Shown here: positions 11,670 through 24,900 of the stretch, piece by piece | How the letters are laid out: every line of letters starts with the position of its first letter | Position numbering within the stretch: position 1 is the stretch's first letter | Source: Megaustenia siamemsis | Taxonomy: Eukaryota > Mollusca > Gastropoda > Stylommatophora > Ariophantidae | Reading direction: 5' to 3' | DNA length: 64,000 nucleotides | NCBI GenBank assembly: GCA_032433765.1 | Contig: JAVIAB010000046.1 | Location: 67,041,181 to 67,105,180 of the forward strand | Position numbers and translations under genes: made by a program | Notes under the pieces: generated by a model | Told to the model about the DNA's origin: nothing | The model's input: the letters and a program-made list of their open reading frames with translations, nothing else | Databases searched by the model: none

Positions 11670-14600
11670 GTAATGATGGATTTGGTTGTTTAGGTAATGT
11701 TGGATTTGATTGTTTAGGTAACGTTGGATTTGGTTATTTAGGTAATGATGGATTTCGTTGTTTAGATAATGTTGGATTTGATTGTTTAGATAATGTTGGA
11801 TTTGGTTGTTTAGATAATGTTGGATTTGATTGTTTAGATAGTGCTGGATTTGGTTGTTTAGATAATGTTGGATTTGATTGTTTAGATAATGTTGATTTGG
11901 TTGTTTAGATAATGTTGGATTTGATTGTTTAGATAATGTTGGATTTGGTTGTTTAGATAATGTTGGATTTGGTTGTTTAGATAATGTTGGATTTGGTTGT
12001 TTAGATAATGTTGGATTTGATTGTTTAGATAATGTTGAATTTGATTGTTTAGGTAATGTTGGATTTGATTGTTTAGATAATGTTGGATTTGATTGTTTAG
12101 ATAATGTTGGATTTGGTTGTTTAGGTAATGTTGGATTTGATTGTTTAGATAATGTTGGATTTGATTGTTTAGATAAAGTTGGCTTTGGTTGTTTAGATAA
12201 TGTTGGATTTGATTGTTTAGATAATGTTGGATTTGATTGTTTAGATAATGTTGGATTTGATTGTTTAGATAATGTTGGATTTGATTGTTTAGATAATGTT
12301 GGATTTGATTGTTTAGATAATGTTGGATTTGATTGTTTAGATAATGTTGGATTTGGTTTTTGGGTAATGTTAGCTTTAGTTGTTGGGTAATGTTAGCTTT
12401 AGTTGTTGGGTAATGTTAGCTTTAGTTGTTGGGTAATGTTAGCTTTAGTTGTTGGTTAATTGTAGCTTTAGTTGTTGGGTAATGTTAGCTTTAGTTGTTG
12501 GGTAATGTTAGCTTTAGTTGTTGGGTAATGTTAGCATTAGTTGTTGGGTAATGTTAGCTTTAGTTGTTGGGCAATGTTAGCTTTAGTTGTTGGGTAATGT
12601 TAGCTTTAGTTGTTGGGCAATGTTAGCTTTAGTTGTTGGGTAATGTTAGCTTTAGTTGTTGGGTAATGTTAGCTTTAGTTGTTGGGTAATGTTAGCTTTA
12701 GTTGTTGGGTAATGTTAGCTTTAGTTGTTGGGTAATGTTAGCTTTAGTTGTTGGGTAATGTTGGCTTTAGTTGTTGGGTAATGTTGGCTTTAGTTGTTGG
12801 GTAATGTTGGCTTTCTTCAAGTTTCTATGTGATCTGCTGTCACGCAAACTTGCAGTTTCCCTGTCCTACTGCAGTGTGTGTGTCTCCCATTCTCTGACTT
12901 CCTACAGCGTGTGAGTGTGTGTCTCCCATTCTCTGACTTCCTACAGCGTGTGTGTGTGTGTGTCTCCCATTCTCTGACTTCCTACAGCGTGTGTGTGTGT
13001 GTGTCTCCCATTCTCTGACTTCCTGCAGTATGTGTGTATGTCTCCCATTCTCTGATTTCGTGCAGTATGTGTGTCTCACATTCTCTGACTTATTCCAATA
13101 TGTGTGTCTCACATTCTCTGACTTCCTGCAGTATATGTGTCTCACATTCTCTGACTTCCTGCAGTAAGTGTGTCTCCCATTCTCTGACTTCCTGCAGTAT
13201 GTGTGTGTCTCACATTCTCTGACTTCCTGCAGTATATGTGTCTCACATTCTCTGACTTCCTGCAGTATATGTGTCTCACATTCTCTGACTTCCTGCAGTA
13301 TGTGTGTGTCTCACATTCTCTGATTTCCTGCAGTATGTGTGTGTCTCACATTCTCTGACTTCCTGCAGTATATGTGTCTCACATTCTCTGACTTCCTGCA
13401 GTATGTGTGTCTCCCATTCTCTGACTTCCTGCAGTATGTGTGTCTCCCATTCTCTGACTTCCTGCAGTATATGTGTCTCACATTCTCTGACTTCCTGCAG
13501 TATGTGTGTCTCACATTCTCTGACTTCCTGCAGTATATGTGTCTCACATTCTCTGATTTCCTGCAGTATGTGTGTCTCACATTCTCTGACTTCTTCCAGT
13601 ATATGTGTCTCACATTCTCTGATTTCCTGCAGTATATGTGTGTCTCACATTCTCTGACTTCCTGCAGTATGTGTGTGTCTCACATTCTCTGATTTCCAGC
13701 AGTATGTGTGTGTCTCACATTCTCTGATTTCCTGCAGTATGTGTGTCTCACATTCTCTGACTTCCTGCAGTATGTGTGTCTCACATTCTCTGATTTCCTC
13801 CAGTATGTGTGTCTCACATTCTCTGACTTCCTGCAGTATATGTGTCTCACATTCTCTGATTTCCTGCAGTATATGTGTCTCACATTCTCTGACTTCCTGC
13901 AGTATGTGTGTCTCACATTCTCTGATTTCCTGCAGTATGTGTGTCTCACATTCTCTGACTTCCTGCAGTATGTGTGTCTCACATTCTCTGATTTCCTGCA
14001 GTATGTGTGTGTCTCCCATCCAGTCACGGTGATGATAAAAACAAACCTGACACAACCAATTCACTGTGATGAAATACTCAAACTATTCCGCGTCTTCGTC
14101 GACAGGCCTGGCTATATCTGAAGCGTGTGGTCTGGTGTCCATGACCTGGGTCAGCATCTGCTACAACCCAGCCCTGGGTCAGCTGGACCTGCCGTTCGAG
14201 CCAATGGAGGTGGAGTACCTGACCGGGGGCTGGCCCCACATAACGTTCACAAGGATCACCAGTTGGATCACGGCCTTTGTTGGGCTGGAGCGGTGCCTGT
14301 GTGTGGCCATGCCACTCAAGGTACAGTTGCCTAACATTGGGTGTACATTGGGTGTAACTGTGTAACATTGGGTGTAACATTGGGTGTAACTGTGTAACAT
14401 TGGGTGTAACTGTGTAACATTGGGTGTAACTGTGTAACATTAGATGTAACTGTGTAACATTAGATGTAACTGTGTAGCATTAGATGTAACTGTGTAACAT
14501 TGGGTGTAACTGTGTAATATTGGGTGTAACATTGGGTGTAACTGTGTAACATTGGGTGTAACTGTGTAACATTGGGTGTAACTGTGTAACATTGGGTGTA

Positions 14601-17600
14601 ACTGTGTAACATTAGATGTAACTGTGTAACATTGGGTGTAACTGTGTAACATTAGATGTAACTATGTAACATTAGGTGTAACTGTGTAACATTATGTGTA
14701 ACTGTGTAACATTATGTGTAACTGTGTAACATTGGGTGTAACTGTGTAACATGTGTAACTGTGTAACATTAGATGTAACTGTGTAACATTGGGTGTAACT
14801 GTGTAACATTGGGTGTAACATTGGGTGTAACTGTGTAACATTGGGTGTAAGATTGGGTGCAACTGTGTAACATTGGGTGTAACATTGGGTGTAACTGTGT
14901 AACATTAGATGTAACTGTGTAACAGTGTGTGTAACTGTGTAACATTAGATGTAACTGTGTAACATTGGGTGTAACTGTGTAACATTATGTGTAACTGTGT
15001 AACATTATGTGTAACTGTGTAACTTTAGATGTAACTGTGTAACATTGGGTGTAACTGTGTAACATTGGGAGTAACTGCGTAACATTAGATGTAACTATGT
15101 AACATCGGGTGTAACTGTGTAACATTGGGTGTAACTGTGTAACATTAGATGTAACTGTGTAAAATTGGGTGTAACTGTGTAACATTGGGTGTAACTGTGT
15201 AACATTGGGTGTAACTGTGTAACATTAGATGTAACTGTGTAACATTGGGTGTAACTGTGTAACATTAGATGTAACTGTGTAACGTTAGATGTAACTGTGT
15301 AACATTGGGTGTAACTGTGTAACATTAGATGTAACTGTGTAACATTGGGTGTAACTGTGTAACATTAGATGTAACTGTGTAACGTTAGATGTAACTGTGT
15401 AACATTGGGTGTAACTGTGTAGCATTGGGTGTAACTGTGTAACATTAGATGTAACTGTGTAACATTGGGTGTAACTGTGTAACATTAGATGTAACTGTGT
15501 AACATTGGGTGTAACTGTGTAACATTAGATGTAACTGTGTAACATTGGGTGTAACTGTGTAACATTAGATGTAACTGTGTAACATTGTGTGTAACTGTGT
15601 AACATTAGATGTAACTGTGTAACATTGGGTGTAACTCTGTAACATTAGATGTAACTGTGTAACATTGGGTGTAACTGTGTAACATTATGTGTAACTGTGT
15701 AAAATTATGTGTAACTGTGTAACATTGGATGTAACTGTAGCATTAGATGTAACTGTGTAACATTAGATGTAACTGTGTAACATTGGGTGTAACTGTGTAA
15801 CATTAGATGTAACTGTGTAACATTATGTGTAACTGTGTAACTTTAGATGTAACTGTGTAACATTGGGTGTAACTGTGTAACATTGGGTGTAACTGTGTAA
15901 CTTTAGATGTAACTGTGTAACATTGGGTGTAACTGTGTAACATTGGGTGTAACTGTGTAACTTTAGATGTAACTGTGTAACATTAGATGTAACTGTGTAA
16001 CATTAGATGTAACTCTGTTACATTGGATGTAACTGTGTAGCATTAGATGTAACTGTGTAACATTTGATGTAACTGTGTAACATTAGATGTAACTGTGTAA
16101 CATTAGATGTAACTGTGAAACATTAGATGTAACTGTGTAGCATTAGATGTAACTGTGAAACATTAGATGTAACTGTGTAACATTAGATGTAACTGTGTAG
16201 CATTAGATGTAACTGTGTAACATTAGATGTAACTGTGTAACATTTTATGTAACTGTGTAACATTAGATGTAACTGTGTAACATTGGGTGTAACTGTGTAG
16301 CATTAGATGTAACTGTGTAACATTAGATTTAGCTGTGTAACATTAGATGTAACTGTGTAGCATTAGATGTAACTGTGTAACATTAGATGTAACTGTGTAA
16401 CATTAGATGTAACTGTGTAACATTAGATGCAACTGTGTAACATTGGGTGTAACTGAGTAGCATTAGATGTAACTGTGTAACATTAGATGTAACTGTGTAA
16501 CATTAGATGTAACTGTGTAACATTAGATGTAACTGTGTAACATTGGGTGTAACTGTGTAACATTAGATGTAACTGTGTAACATTAGATGTAACTGTGTAA
16601 CATTAGATGTAACTGTGTAACATTGGGTGTAACTGTGTAGCATTAGATGTGACTGTGTAACATTAGATGTAACTGTGTAACATTAGATGTAACTGTGTAA
16701 CATTAGATGTAACTGTGTAACGTTAGATGTAACTGTGTAATATTAGATGTAACTGTGTAACATTAGATGTAACTGTGTAACATTGGGTGTATCTGTGTAG
16801 CATTAGATGTAACTGTGTAACATTGGATGTAACTGTGTAGCATTAGATGTAACTGTGTATGATTAGATGTAACTGTGTAACATTAGATGTAACTGTGTAA
16901 CATAAGATGTAACTGTGTAACATTAGATGTAACTGTGTAACATTAGATGTAACTGTGTAACATAAGATGTAACTGTGTAACATTAGATGTAACTGTGTAA
17001 CATTAGATATAACTGTGTAACATTTGATGTAACTGTGTAACATTGGATGTAACTGTAGCATTAGATGTAACTGTGTAACATTAGATGTAACTGTGTAACA
17101 TTAGATGTAACTGTGTAACATTAGATGTATATGTGTAACATTGGATGTAACTGTGTAGCATTAGATGTAACTGTGTAACATTAGATGTCACTGTGTAACA
17201 TTAGATGTCACTGTGTAACATTAGATGTAACTGTGTAGCATTGGGTGTAATTGTGTAACATTGGGTGTAACTGTGTAACATTATGTGTAACTGTGTAACA
17301 TTGGGTGTAACTGTGTAACATTATGTGTAACTGTGTAACATTATTTGTAACTGTGTAACATTATGTGTAACTGTGTAACATTATGTGTAACTGTGTAACA
17401 TTGGGTGTAACTGTGTAATACTGGGTATAACTGTAACTTTGGGTGCAATTGTGTAACATTGCGTGTAACTGTAATTTTACATGTATCTTTGTAACTTTTG
17501 ATATAACTGTATAACTATGCTGTAACTTTGTACGTCTGGTGTTACTTCTGTGTGCACTGGCCTTTCTCCAGGCGTCTTCATTCCTGTTTCTGCATCTCTC

Positions 17601-18800
17601 TCCCTCATTTCTTTTCTCCACATCCCTACTTCATTACTGTTTCTCCACCTCTCTCCCTCATTTCTTTTCTCCACATCCCTACTTCATTACTGTTTCTCCA
17701 CCTCTCTCCCTCATTTTTATTCTCCACATCCCTACTTCATTACTGTTTCTCCACCTCTCTCCCTCATTTCTTTTCTCCACATCCCTACTTCATTACTGTT
17801 TCTCCACCTCTCTCCCTCATTTCTTTTCTCCACATCCCTACTTCATTACTGTTTCTCCACCTCTCTCCCTCATTTCTTTTCTCCACATCCCTACTTCATT
17901 ACTGTTTCTCCACCTCTGTCCCTAATTTTTTCTCCACATCCCTACTTCATTACTGTTTCTCCACCTCTCTCCCTCATTTCTTTTCTCCACATCCCTACTT
18001 CATTACTGTGTCTCCACCATTCCGCTTCATTACTCTCCATGGAGAGAACTATCATTGTGTTGCTTGTCTATCAGCAACTAAGAGAACTATTATCGTGTTG
18101 CTTGTCTATCAACAACTAAGAGAACTATTATCGTGTTGCTTGTCTATCAACAACTAAGAGAACTATCATCGTGTTACAGGTCAGAGTCATCCTGACGCAC
18201 AAAAGAGTAGCCGCCATTATCGTGTGTATTTACGTCATCATCATCGCGAACACACTTCCTGTGTACTACGTCAACAGACTGGCCGTGGTGTTCTCTCCCA
18301 AGAGAAACAGAACAATCATTGGTCTGACGTTCATTGCGGAGCGACAGCAGCTGGACACCGTGCTCTTCCCGATCATCCACATGGTTCTCCAGTTCTCCGC
18401 GTTCTTCATCATCTGTGTGTGCACCTCGACGCTGGTCGTCAAGCTGCGACAGCAATCAAACTGGAGAGCAAACTCGGCTGGAGCTGTCCAAGATGGCGCA
18501 GTTTCCGGTCGCGAGAGAAGAGCAACAAAAATGGTGATCGTGATGTCACTGACCTTCATTATCTGCTTCCTGCCGCTGTGCTCCATGGTCGCCGCCATGA
18601 TGGCTGTACCGGAGCTCTCCGTGGCAGGAAAGTACAGAAACGTCCTGACCATCTTGAGCAGCGTCGCTTTCCTTCTGGAGTCAACGAATTCAGCCAGCAG
18701 CATGTTTGTCTACTACCACACCAGCAGCAACTACAGGACAACTGTGCGCCACCTCATCTTACAGCAGACGCCCCACCACACGCTGCTGAAGACACGTTAG
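11450..18800 (+). CDS. Class A seven-helix receptor, chemosensory-like, three exons
   Basis: Exons 11,450-11,669, 14,106-14,320 and 18,180-18,800 join in frame to 1,056 nt (351 residues), a normal class A GPCR length. The start is ATG at 11,450, the first in-frame Met of an exon that opens without a signal peptide. Helix 1 lies in exon 1 (WLFYQVMTGTVSLFGTVTN). Helices 2 and 3 are in exon 2, ending in GLERCLCVAMPLK, an E-R-C variant of the DRY motif. Helices 4-7 are in exon 3, with NSASSMFVYY replacing NPxxY. The third loop is short and basic (RERRATK). All splice sites are GT-AG. The family is inferred to be the large gastropod group of orphan, chemosensory-type receptors; the ligand is unknown. 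No frame breaks are seen. Confidence 0.9.
11661..12352. repeat. 24-bp intronic array repeating the exon 1 donor
   Basis: About 29 copies of a 24-mer, TTGTTTAGRTAATGTTGGAT plus TTGR. The first copy overlaps the last nine coding bases of exon 1 and includes the real donor. Early units keep GTAATG; later ones mostly read GATAATG, which destroys the donor. This places the real splice junction inside the repeat family. Confidence 0.95.
12353..12822. repeat. 23-24-bp intronic array, sister of the donor array
   Basis: About 19 copies of TTGTTGGGTAATGTTAGCTT plus TAG. It is similar in length and sequence to the preceding 24-mer and follows it directly, so the two look like diverged branches of one array. 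Each unit again contains GGTAATG. Confidence 0.93.
12860..14015. repeat. About 33-35-bp intronic array with acceptor-like units
   Basis: About 33 copies of a unit reading CTCTGACTTCCTGCAG followed by TATGTGTGTCTCACATT. Each unit has a pyrimidine tract ending in CTGCAG, a textbook 3' splice-site shape. The array ends about 90 bp before the real acceptor of exon 2. In-frame stops lie between the array and exon 2, so these sites could not simply extend that exon. Confidence 0.93.
14106..14320 (+). CDS. Receptor exon 2 (helices 2 and 3)
   Basis: Acceptor GTCGACAG, then 215 nt, then donor AAG|GTACAG. The single base carried from exon 1 completes a Gly codon at the junction (L-G-L-A). Encodes LAISEACGLVSMTWVSICYN (helix 2), the first outer loop and FTRITSWITAFVGLERC (helix 3). 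It ends at a codon boundary. Confidence 0.88.
14330..17530. repeat. 20-bp satellite filling intron 2
   Basis: About 3.2 kb of GTAACTGTGTAACATTRGRT with TGG, AGA and ATG variants; occasional units drop to 12-18 bp. It starts within about 10 bp of the exon 2 donor, whose downstream bases (CAGTTGCCTAACATTGGGTG) resemble the unit. The array therefore probably grew from the donor-proximal intron sequence. Local blocks differ in variant content: TGGGTG-rich at 14.3-15.7 kb and 17.2-17.4 kb, TAGATG-rich at 16-17.2 kb. Confidence 0.97.
17570..18030. repeat. 57-bp pyrimidine-rich intronic minisatellite
   Basis: About 8 copies of a unit containing CTCTCCCTCATTTCTTTTCT and CCACATCCCTACTTCATTAC. It is strongly pyrimidine-biased on the plus strand and lies 150-600 bp upstream of the exon 3 acceptor. 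Apparent reading frames in all three plus frames are repeat by-products. Confidence 0.93.
18040..18178. repeat. 38-bp repeat abutting the exon 3 acceptor
   Basis: Three full units and one partial unit of GAGAACTATYATCGTGTTGC plus TTGTCTATCARCAACTAA. In the last copy the sequence changes to GTGTTACAG, which is the real acceptor at 18,178-18,179. The functional 3' splice site is thus an altered unit of the repeat. Confidence 0.85.
18180..18800 (+). CDS. Receptor exon 3 (helices 4-7 and C-tail)
   Basis: Opens at VRVILTHKRV directly after MPLK of exon 2, in frame, and ends at TAG 18,798-18,800. Helix 4 is AAIIVCIYVIIIANTLPVYY, followed by a long outer loop with NRT. Helix 5 is FPIIHMVLQFSAFFIICVC, helix 6 is IVMSLTFIICFLPLCSMVAA, helix 7 is around SSVAFLLESTNSASSMFVYY. 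The C-tail is short. Confidence 0.93.
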   Translation, partial: VRVILTHKRVAAIIVCIYVIIIANTLPVYYVNRLAVVFSPKRNRTIIGLTFIAERQQLDTVLFPIIHMVLQFSAFFIICVCTSTLVVKLRQQSNWRANSAGAVQDGAVSGRERRATKMVIVMSLTFIICFLPLCSMVAAMMAVPELSVAGKYRNVLTILSSVAFLLESTNSASSMFVYYHTSSNYRTTVRHLILQQTPHHTLLKTR

Positions 18801-18980
18801 GCCCTCGTTGGCTACCGCTGTCACGACTTTCTCGGGCAACTTCATCAGAGGTTGTCGTTCATGGGTCTAAGCCTGTCAATGTCAAACATTGTCACCGTTT
18901 CCGTTAGGTCTAGGGTTGGGTCCGACTGTTGGTGTTGGAGTGCCCACGTCATAGTGAGATAACAATAGTGTCATCTAGAC
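18801..18980 (+). other. 3' flank of the receptor gene
   Basis: Single-copy sequence after the receptor stop, likely 3' UTR. I see no AATAAA in it. A G-rich run follows at about 18,997-19,012. Confidence 0.4.
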
Positions 18981-19039
18981 TAGTAGTTCTCAGTCGGGGG
19001 GAGGGGGGGGGAATATGTGGCACCCGGGGAGGCTCAGAA

Positions 19040-19352
19040 GTGGTTGGCGAGGTCACAGGTAGAGGTCACAGGTAGAGGTCACAGGTAGAGAATGACATCA
19101 TTGGGGAACCACGGCGCGAGGCTGGGGGGGGGGCACGGCACGAGGCTGGGGGGGGCCACGGCACGAGACTGGGGGGCCACGGCACGAGACTTTGGGGCCA
19201 CGGCACGAGGCTGGGGTGGTGAGGCCACGGCACGAGGCTGGGGTGGTGAGGCCACGGCACGAGGCTGGGGGGGCCACGGCACGAGACTGGGGGGCCACGG
19301 CACGAGACTTTGGGGCCACGGCACGAGGCTGGGGGGCCACGGCTCGAGGCTA
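19040..19352. repeat. G-rich minisatellite, about 21-26 bp
   Basis: Starts with short repeats of GAGGTCACAGGTA at 19,050-19,090, then about 11 copies of a unit containing GGCCACGGCACGAGRCTGGG with varying G-runs. Apparent Pro/Arg-rich or Gly-rich frames are by-products. Confidence 0.88.
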
Positions 19353-19648
19353 GAAAACCACACATAGGAAGAGCGATGATTGTAGAATACAAGCTCAGAC
19401 ATGACATTCTCCCACTCCGTGAATTGTTTCATTAGCGACGCATAAGATCAAACACCATGTCAGAAATATTTGACGAACATCAAAAGTGCCAATCCCTGAT
19501 GATCAGATCACCTTTCATGTCTGCGGCAATACTATTCTTCCTTCCCACTTACCTTCTCTTCGCCCCCCCCTCCCAAACTCATCCCTTCTTACCTCGTCGT
19601 CCTCTTCTCTCCAGTCATTGGTAAAGTGTTGTTGATGAACTTGGAAAT

Positions 19649-20562
<914 letters not shown>

Positions 20563-20905
20563 CCTTTCGAGCCGTGGCCGGGCTATTGGGCATAGACCCA
20601 GATACTCTTTCTCTTATCTACATTTTTATTCCAGCAGTTTTCAATCCTTGTAAAGATCATTTACCAAATCTCGCCATTTGTCTCTGCTCTGTGCAAGCAA
20701 CTCTATCTCATTGAGGGAGCCGATTCCTGCTTCTCTCGCCTCCCTGATCAATGTTCTTCTCAGTGGGTCAGCCTCTTTTCCTCTTACCTATAGTTTCCCA
20801 CATAAGTGCTTGCTTTGCTATTCGGTTATCTCTTCTCATCACATGTCCAACGTATGACCATCGTCTTTTCTTGATTACTGAAGATATTAGTGGTTGATTG
20901 GATGA
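20563..20905 (-). pseudogene. LINE ORF2 3' end, antisense
   Basis: The minus strand encodes RRWSYVGHVMRRDNRIAKQA, then GKRKRG, a frame break, and EAGIGSLNEIELLAQSRDKW. This is the familiar C-terminal end of a LINE ORF2 (histidine-containing WxxGHxxR segment, basic GKRxRG segment). It ends in a single-copy 3' UTR that runs straight into GATA repeats. Confidence 0.8.
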
Positions 20906-21920
20906 TACATATACATATATACATACACATTTAAATACATATGCATAAATATGCACACACACACACACAAATATAAACACGATCGAAAGGGCGGAAAAGG
21001 GGGGGGGGAGTCACGGGAATGAAACAAGGTCACAAGGGGGTACGGGTTAAGGTCGACAACCACTGCTCTAGATGATAGTGGAGACCAACAGAAACTTTGC
21101 TCTAACTAAACGTGAACCGGAAGTGCAGCCATCACTGTAGAAGATCGTGCCTGTGACTGCCTGCAACACTCCTGCTACACTCTCCTGTGACTGCCTGCTA
21201 CAGTTATCATCAAACACAACGACTCATCTCGCCACAACTTCTGTTTACACAATTCTAACTTTTTATCTCGAGACTAAATGCCTTCTCGGACGCGTTCTGG
21301 CTCGTTTCGGCTGAAAAAAATCCTCTGGAGACACGATATAATTAAACACATAATCATTAAATTGGTTGTATTTGTGTGAGCTGAGCTGTCCACGCTGGGT
21401 GTGTTGGGAAGGGAGAGGATGGTTGAGAGGCAGATGTCACGTGATGGACGTCAGTTGATTATAAAGGTCTGGCATGTTGAAGGTGGCATTCGCTGGATGA
21501 GGCAGGTGTCAACGTCTGACCACGTCAATCTCTTGTAGCCGGCGGATGTAGGGATGTAAGGATGTAAGGATGTAAGAAATAGATTTAGTTGGGTATAGAG
21601 TAAAAAACAATGGGAAAACCATTGTAGGTAATGTGAGATTTGAGAACCGTCGTGAGGTGAGAGAGGGGCACAGGACGGTTAATGGTCTTGAGATTTGAAA
21701 AATCTCGTACGATAAGTGACTGATGAGAAACTCTAGAGTGAGTTGTCTTAAGATGATGAGATTGATTTTGGTTGGCTGAATGATGACGTAGGTGATGTGT
21801 GATTGGTTGGAATACGAGGTACTTAGAAGGCAGGGGAGATGGAAAGACCAGTTTAGGTGGCAGAGAGAAGCTCAGTTTAGTTGGAAATAGGAAGTCCAGT
21901 GCAGATGAGAAGACAAGTCC
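20906..21920. other. Single-copy intergenic sequence
   Basis: Holds a (CA)n run at about 20,953-20,968 and a poly-G run near 21,000. Three short GGATGTAAG/GGGATGTAAG copies lie at 21,545-21,580. No gene is recognised. Confidence 0.5.
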
Positions 21921-24900
21921 ATCTTCGGGAGTGCTAGATGGAGTGATACAAGACTTAGAGGGAGTGCTAGATGGAGTGATCCAAGACTTAGAGGGAGTGC
22001 TAGATGGAGTGATCCAAGACTAAGAGGCAGCTAGATGGAATGATCCAAGACTTAGAGGAGTGCTAGATGGAGTGATCCAAGACTTAGAGGGAGTGCTAGA
22101 TGGAGTGATCCAAGACTAAGAGGCAGCTAGATGGAATGATCCAAGACTTAGAGAGAGAGCTAGATGGAATGATCCAAGACTTAGAGAGAGAGCTAGATGG
22201 AGTGATCCAAGACTTAGAGAGAGAGCTAGATGGAGTGATCCAAGACTTAGAGAGAGAGCTAGATGGAATGATCCAAGACTTAGAGAGAGAGCTAGATGGA
22301 GTGATCCAAGACTTAGAGGGAGTGCTAGATGGAGTGATCCAAGACTAAGAGGCAGCTAGATGGAATGATCCAAGACTTAGAGAGAGAGCTAGATGGAATG
22401 ATCCAAGACTTAGAGAGAGAGCTAGATGGAATGATCCAAGACTAAGAGGCAGTTAGATGGAGTGATCCAAGACTTAGAGAGAGAGCTAGATGGAATGATT
22501 CAAGACTAAGAGGCAGCTAGATGGAATGATCCAAGACTAAGAGGCAGCTAGATGGAGTGATCCAAGACTTAGAGGGAGCTAGATGGAATGATCCAAGACT
22601 TAGAGGGAGCTAGATGGAGAGATCCAAGACTTAGAGGGAATGCTAGATGGAGTGATCCAAGACTTAGAGGGAGTGCTAGATGGAGTGATCCAAGACATAG
22701 AGGGAGCTAGATGGAGTGATCCATGACTTAGAGGGAGTGCTAGATGGAGTGATCCAAGACTTAGAGGGAGCTAGATGGAGTGATCCAAGACTTAGAGGGA
22801 GTGCTAGATGGAGTGATCCAAGACTTAGAGGGAGTGCTAGATGGAGTGATCCAAGACTTAGAGGGAGTGCTAGATGGAGTGATCCAAGACTTAGAGGGAG
22901 CTAGATGGAGTGATCCAATACTTAGAGGGAGCTAGATGGAGTGATCCAAGACTTAGAGGGAGCTAGATGGAGTGATCCAAGACTTAGAGGGAGCTAGATG
23001 GAGTGATCGAAGATTTAGAGGGAGCTAGATGGAGTGATCCAAGACTTAGAGGGAGCTAGATGGAGTGATCCAAGACTTAGAGGGAGCTAGATGGAGTGAT
23101 CCAAGACTTAGAGGGAGTGCTAGATGGAGTGATCCAAAACTTAGAGGGAGCTAGATGGAGTGATCCAAGACTTAGAGGGAGTGCTAGATGGAATGATCCA
23201 AGACTTAGAGGGAGCTAGATGGAGTGATCCAAAACTTAGAGGGAGTGCTAGATGGAATGATCCAAGACTTAGAGGGGTGCTAGATGGAGTGATCCAAGAC
23301 TTAGAGGGAGTGCTAGATGGAGTGATCCAAGACTTAGAGGGTGTGCTAGATGGAGTGATCCAAGACTTAGAGGGAGTGCTAGATGGAGTGATCCAAGACT
23401 TAGAGGGAGTGCTAGATGGAGTGATCCAAGACTTAGAGGGAGTGCTAGATGGAGTGATCCAAGACTTAGAGGGAGTGCTAGATGGAGTGATCCAAGACTT
23501 AGAGGGAGTGCAAGATGGAGTGATCCAAGACTTAGAGGGAGTGATAGATGGAGTGATCCAAGACTTAGAGGCAGCTAGATGGAGTGATCCAAGACTTAGA
23601 TGGAGTGATCCAAGACTTAGAGGGAGCTAGATGGAGTGATCCAAGACTTAGAGGGAGTGATAGATGGAGTGATCCAAAACTTAGAGGGAGCTAGATGGAG
23701 TGATCCAAGACTTAGAGGGAGCTAGATGGAGTGATCCAAAACTTAGAGGGAGCTAGATGGAGTGATCCAAGACTTAGCGAGAGAGCTAGATGGAATGATC
23801 CAAGACTTAGAGGGAGCTAGATGGAGTGATCCAAGACTTAGAGGGAGCTAGATGGCGTGATCCAAAACTTAGAGGGAGCTAGATGGAGTGATCCAAAACT
23901 TAGAGGGAGCTAGATGGAGTGATCCAAGACTTAGCGAGAGAGCTAGATGGAATGATCCAAGACTTAGAGGGAGCTAGATGGAGTGATCCAAGACTTCGAG
24001 GGAGCTAGATGGAGTGATCCAAGACTTAGCGAGAGAGCTAGATGGAATGATCCAAGACTTAGAGGGAGCTAGATGGAGTGATCCAAAACTTTGAGGGAGC
24101 TAGATGGAGTGATCCAAAACTTAGAGGGAGCTAGATGGAGTGATCCAAGACTTAGCGAGAGAGCTAGATGGAATGATCCAAGACTTAGAGGGAGCTAGAT
24201 GGAGTGATCCAAGACTTAGAGGGAGCTAGATGGAGTGATCCAAGACTTAGCGAGAGAGCTAGATGGAATGATCCAAGACTTAGAGGGAGCTAGATGGAGT
24301 GATCCAAGACTTAGATGGAGTGATCCAAGACTTAGAGGGAGCTAGATGGAGTGATCCAAGACTTAGAGGGAGTGCTAGATGGAGTGATCCAAGACTTAGA
24401 GGGAGTGCTAGATGGAGTGATCCAAGACTTAGAGGGAGTGCTAGATGGAGTGATCCAAGACTTAGAGGGAGTGCTAGATGGAGTGATCTAAGACTTTAAG
24501 GGAGCTAGATGGAGTGATCCAAGACTTAGAGGGAGTGCTAGATGGAGTGATCCAAGACTTAGAGGGAGCTAGATGGAGTGATCCAAGACTTAGAGGGAGT
24601 GCTAGATGGAGTGATCCAAGACTTAGAGGGAGTGCTAGATGGAGAGATCCAAGACTTAGAGGGAGCTAGATGGAGTGATCCAAGACTTAGAGGGAGCTAG
24701 ATGGAGTGATGCAAGACTTTAAGGGAGCTAGATGGAGTGATCCAAGACTTAGAGGGAGTGCTAGATGGAGTGATCCAAGACTTAGAGGGAGTGATCCAAG
24801 ACTTAGAGGGAGCTAGATGGAGTGATCCAAGACTTAGAGGGAGCTAGATGGAGTGATCCAAGACTTAGAGGGAGTGCTAGATGGAGTGATCCAAAACTTA

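Noticed and set aside
13304..14121. Cys/Ser-rich proteins in several frames before receptor exon 2
   Set aside because: Intronic minisatellite open on both strands; the frame does not match exon 2.
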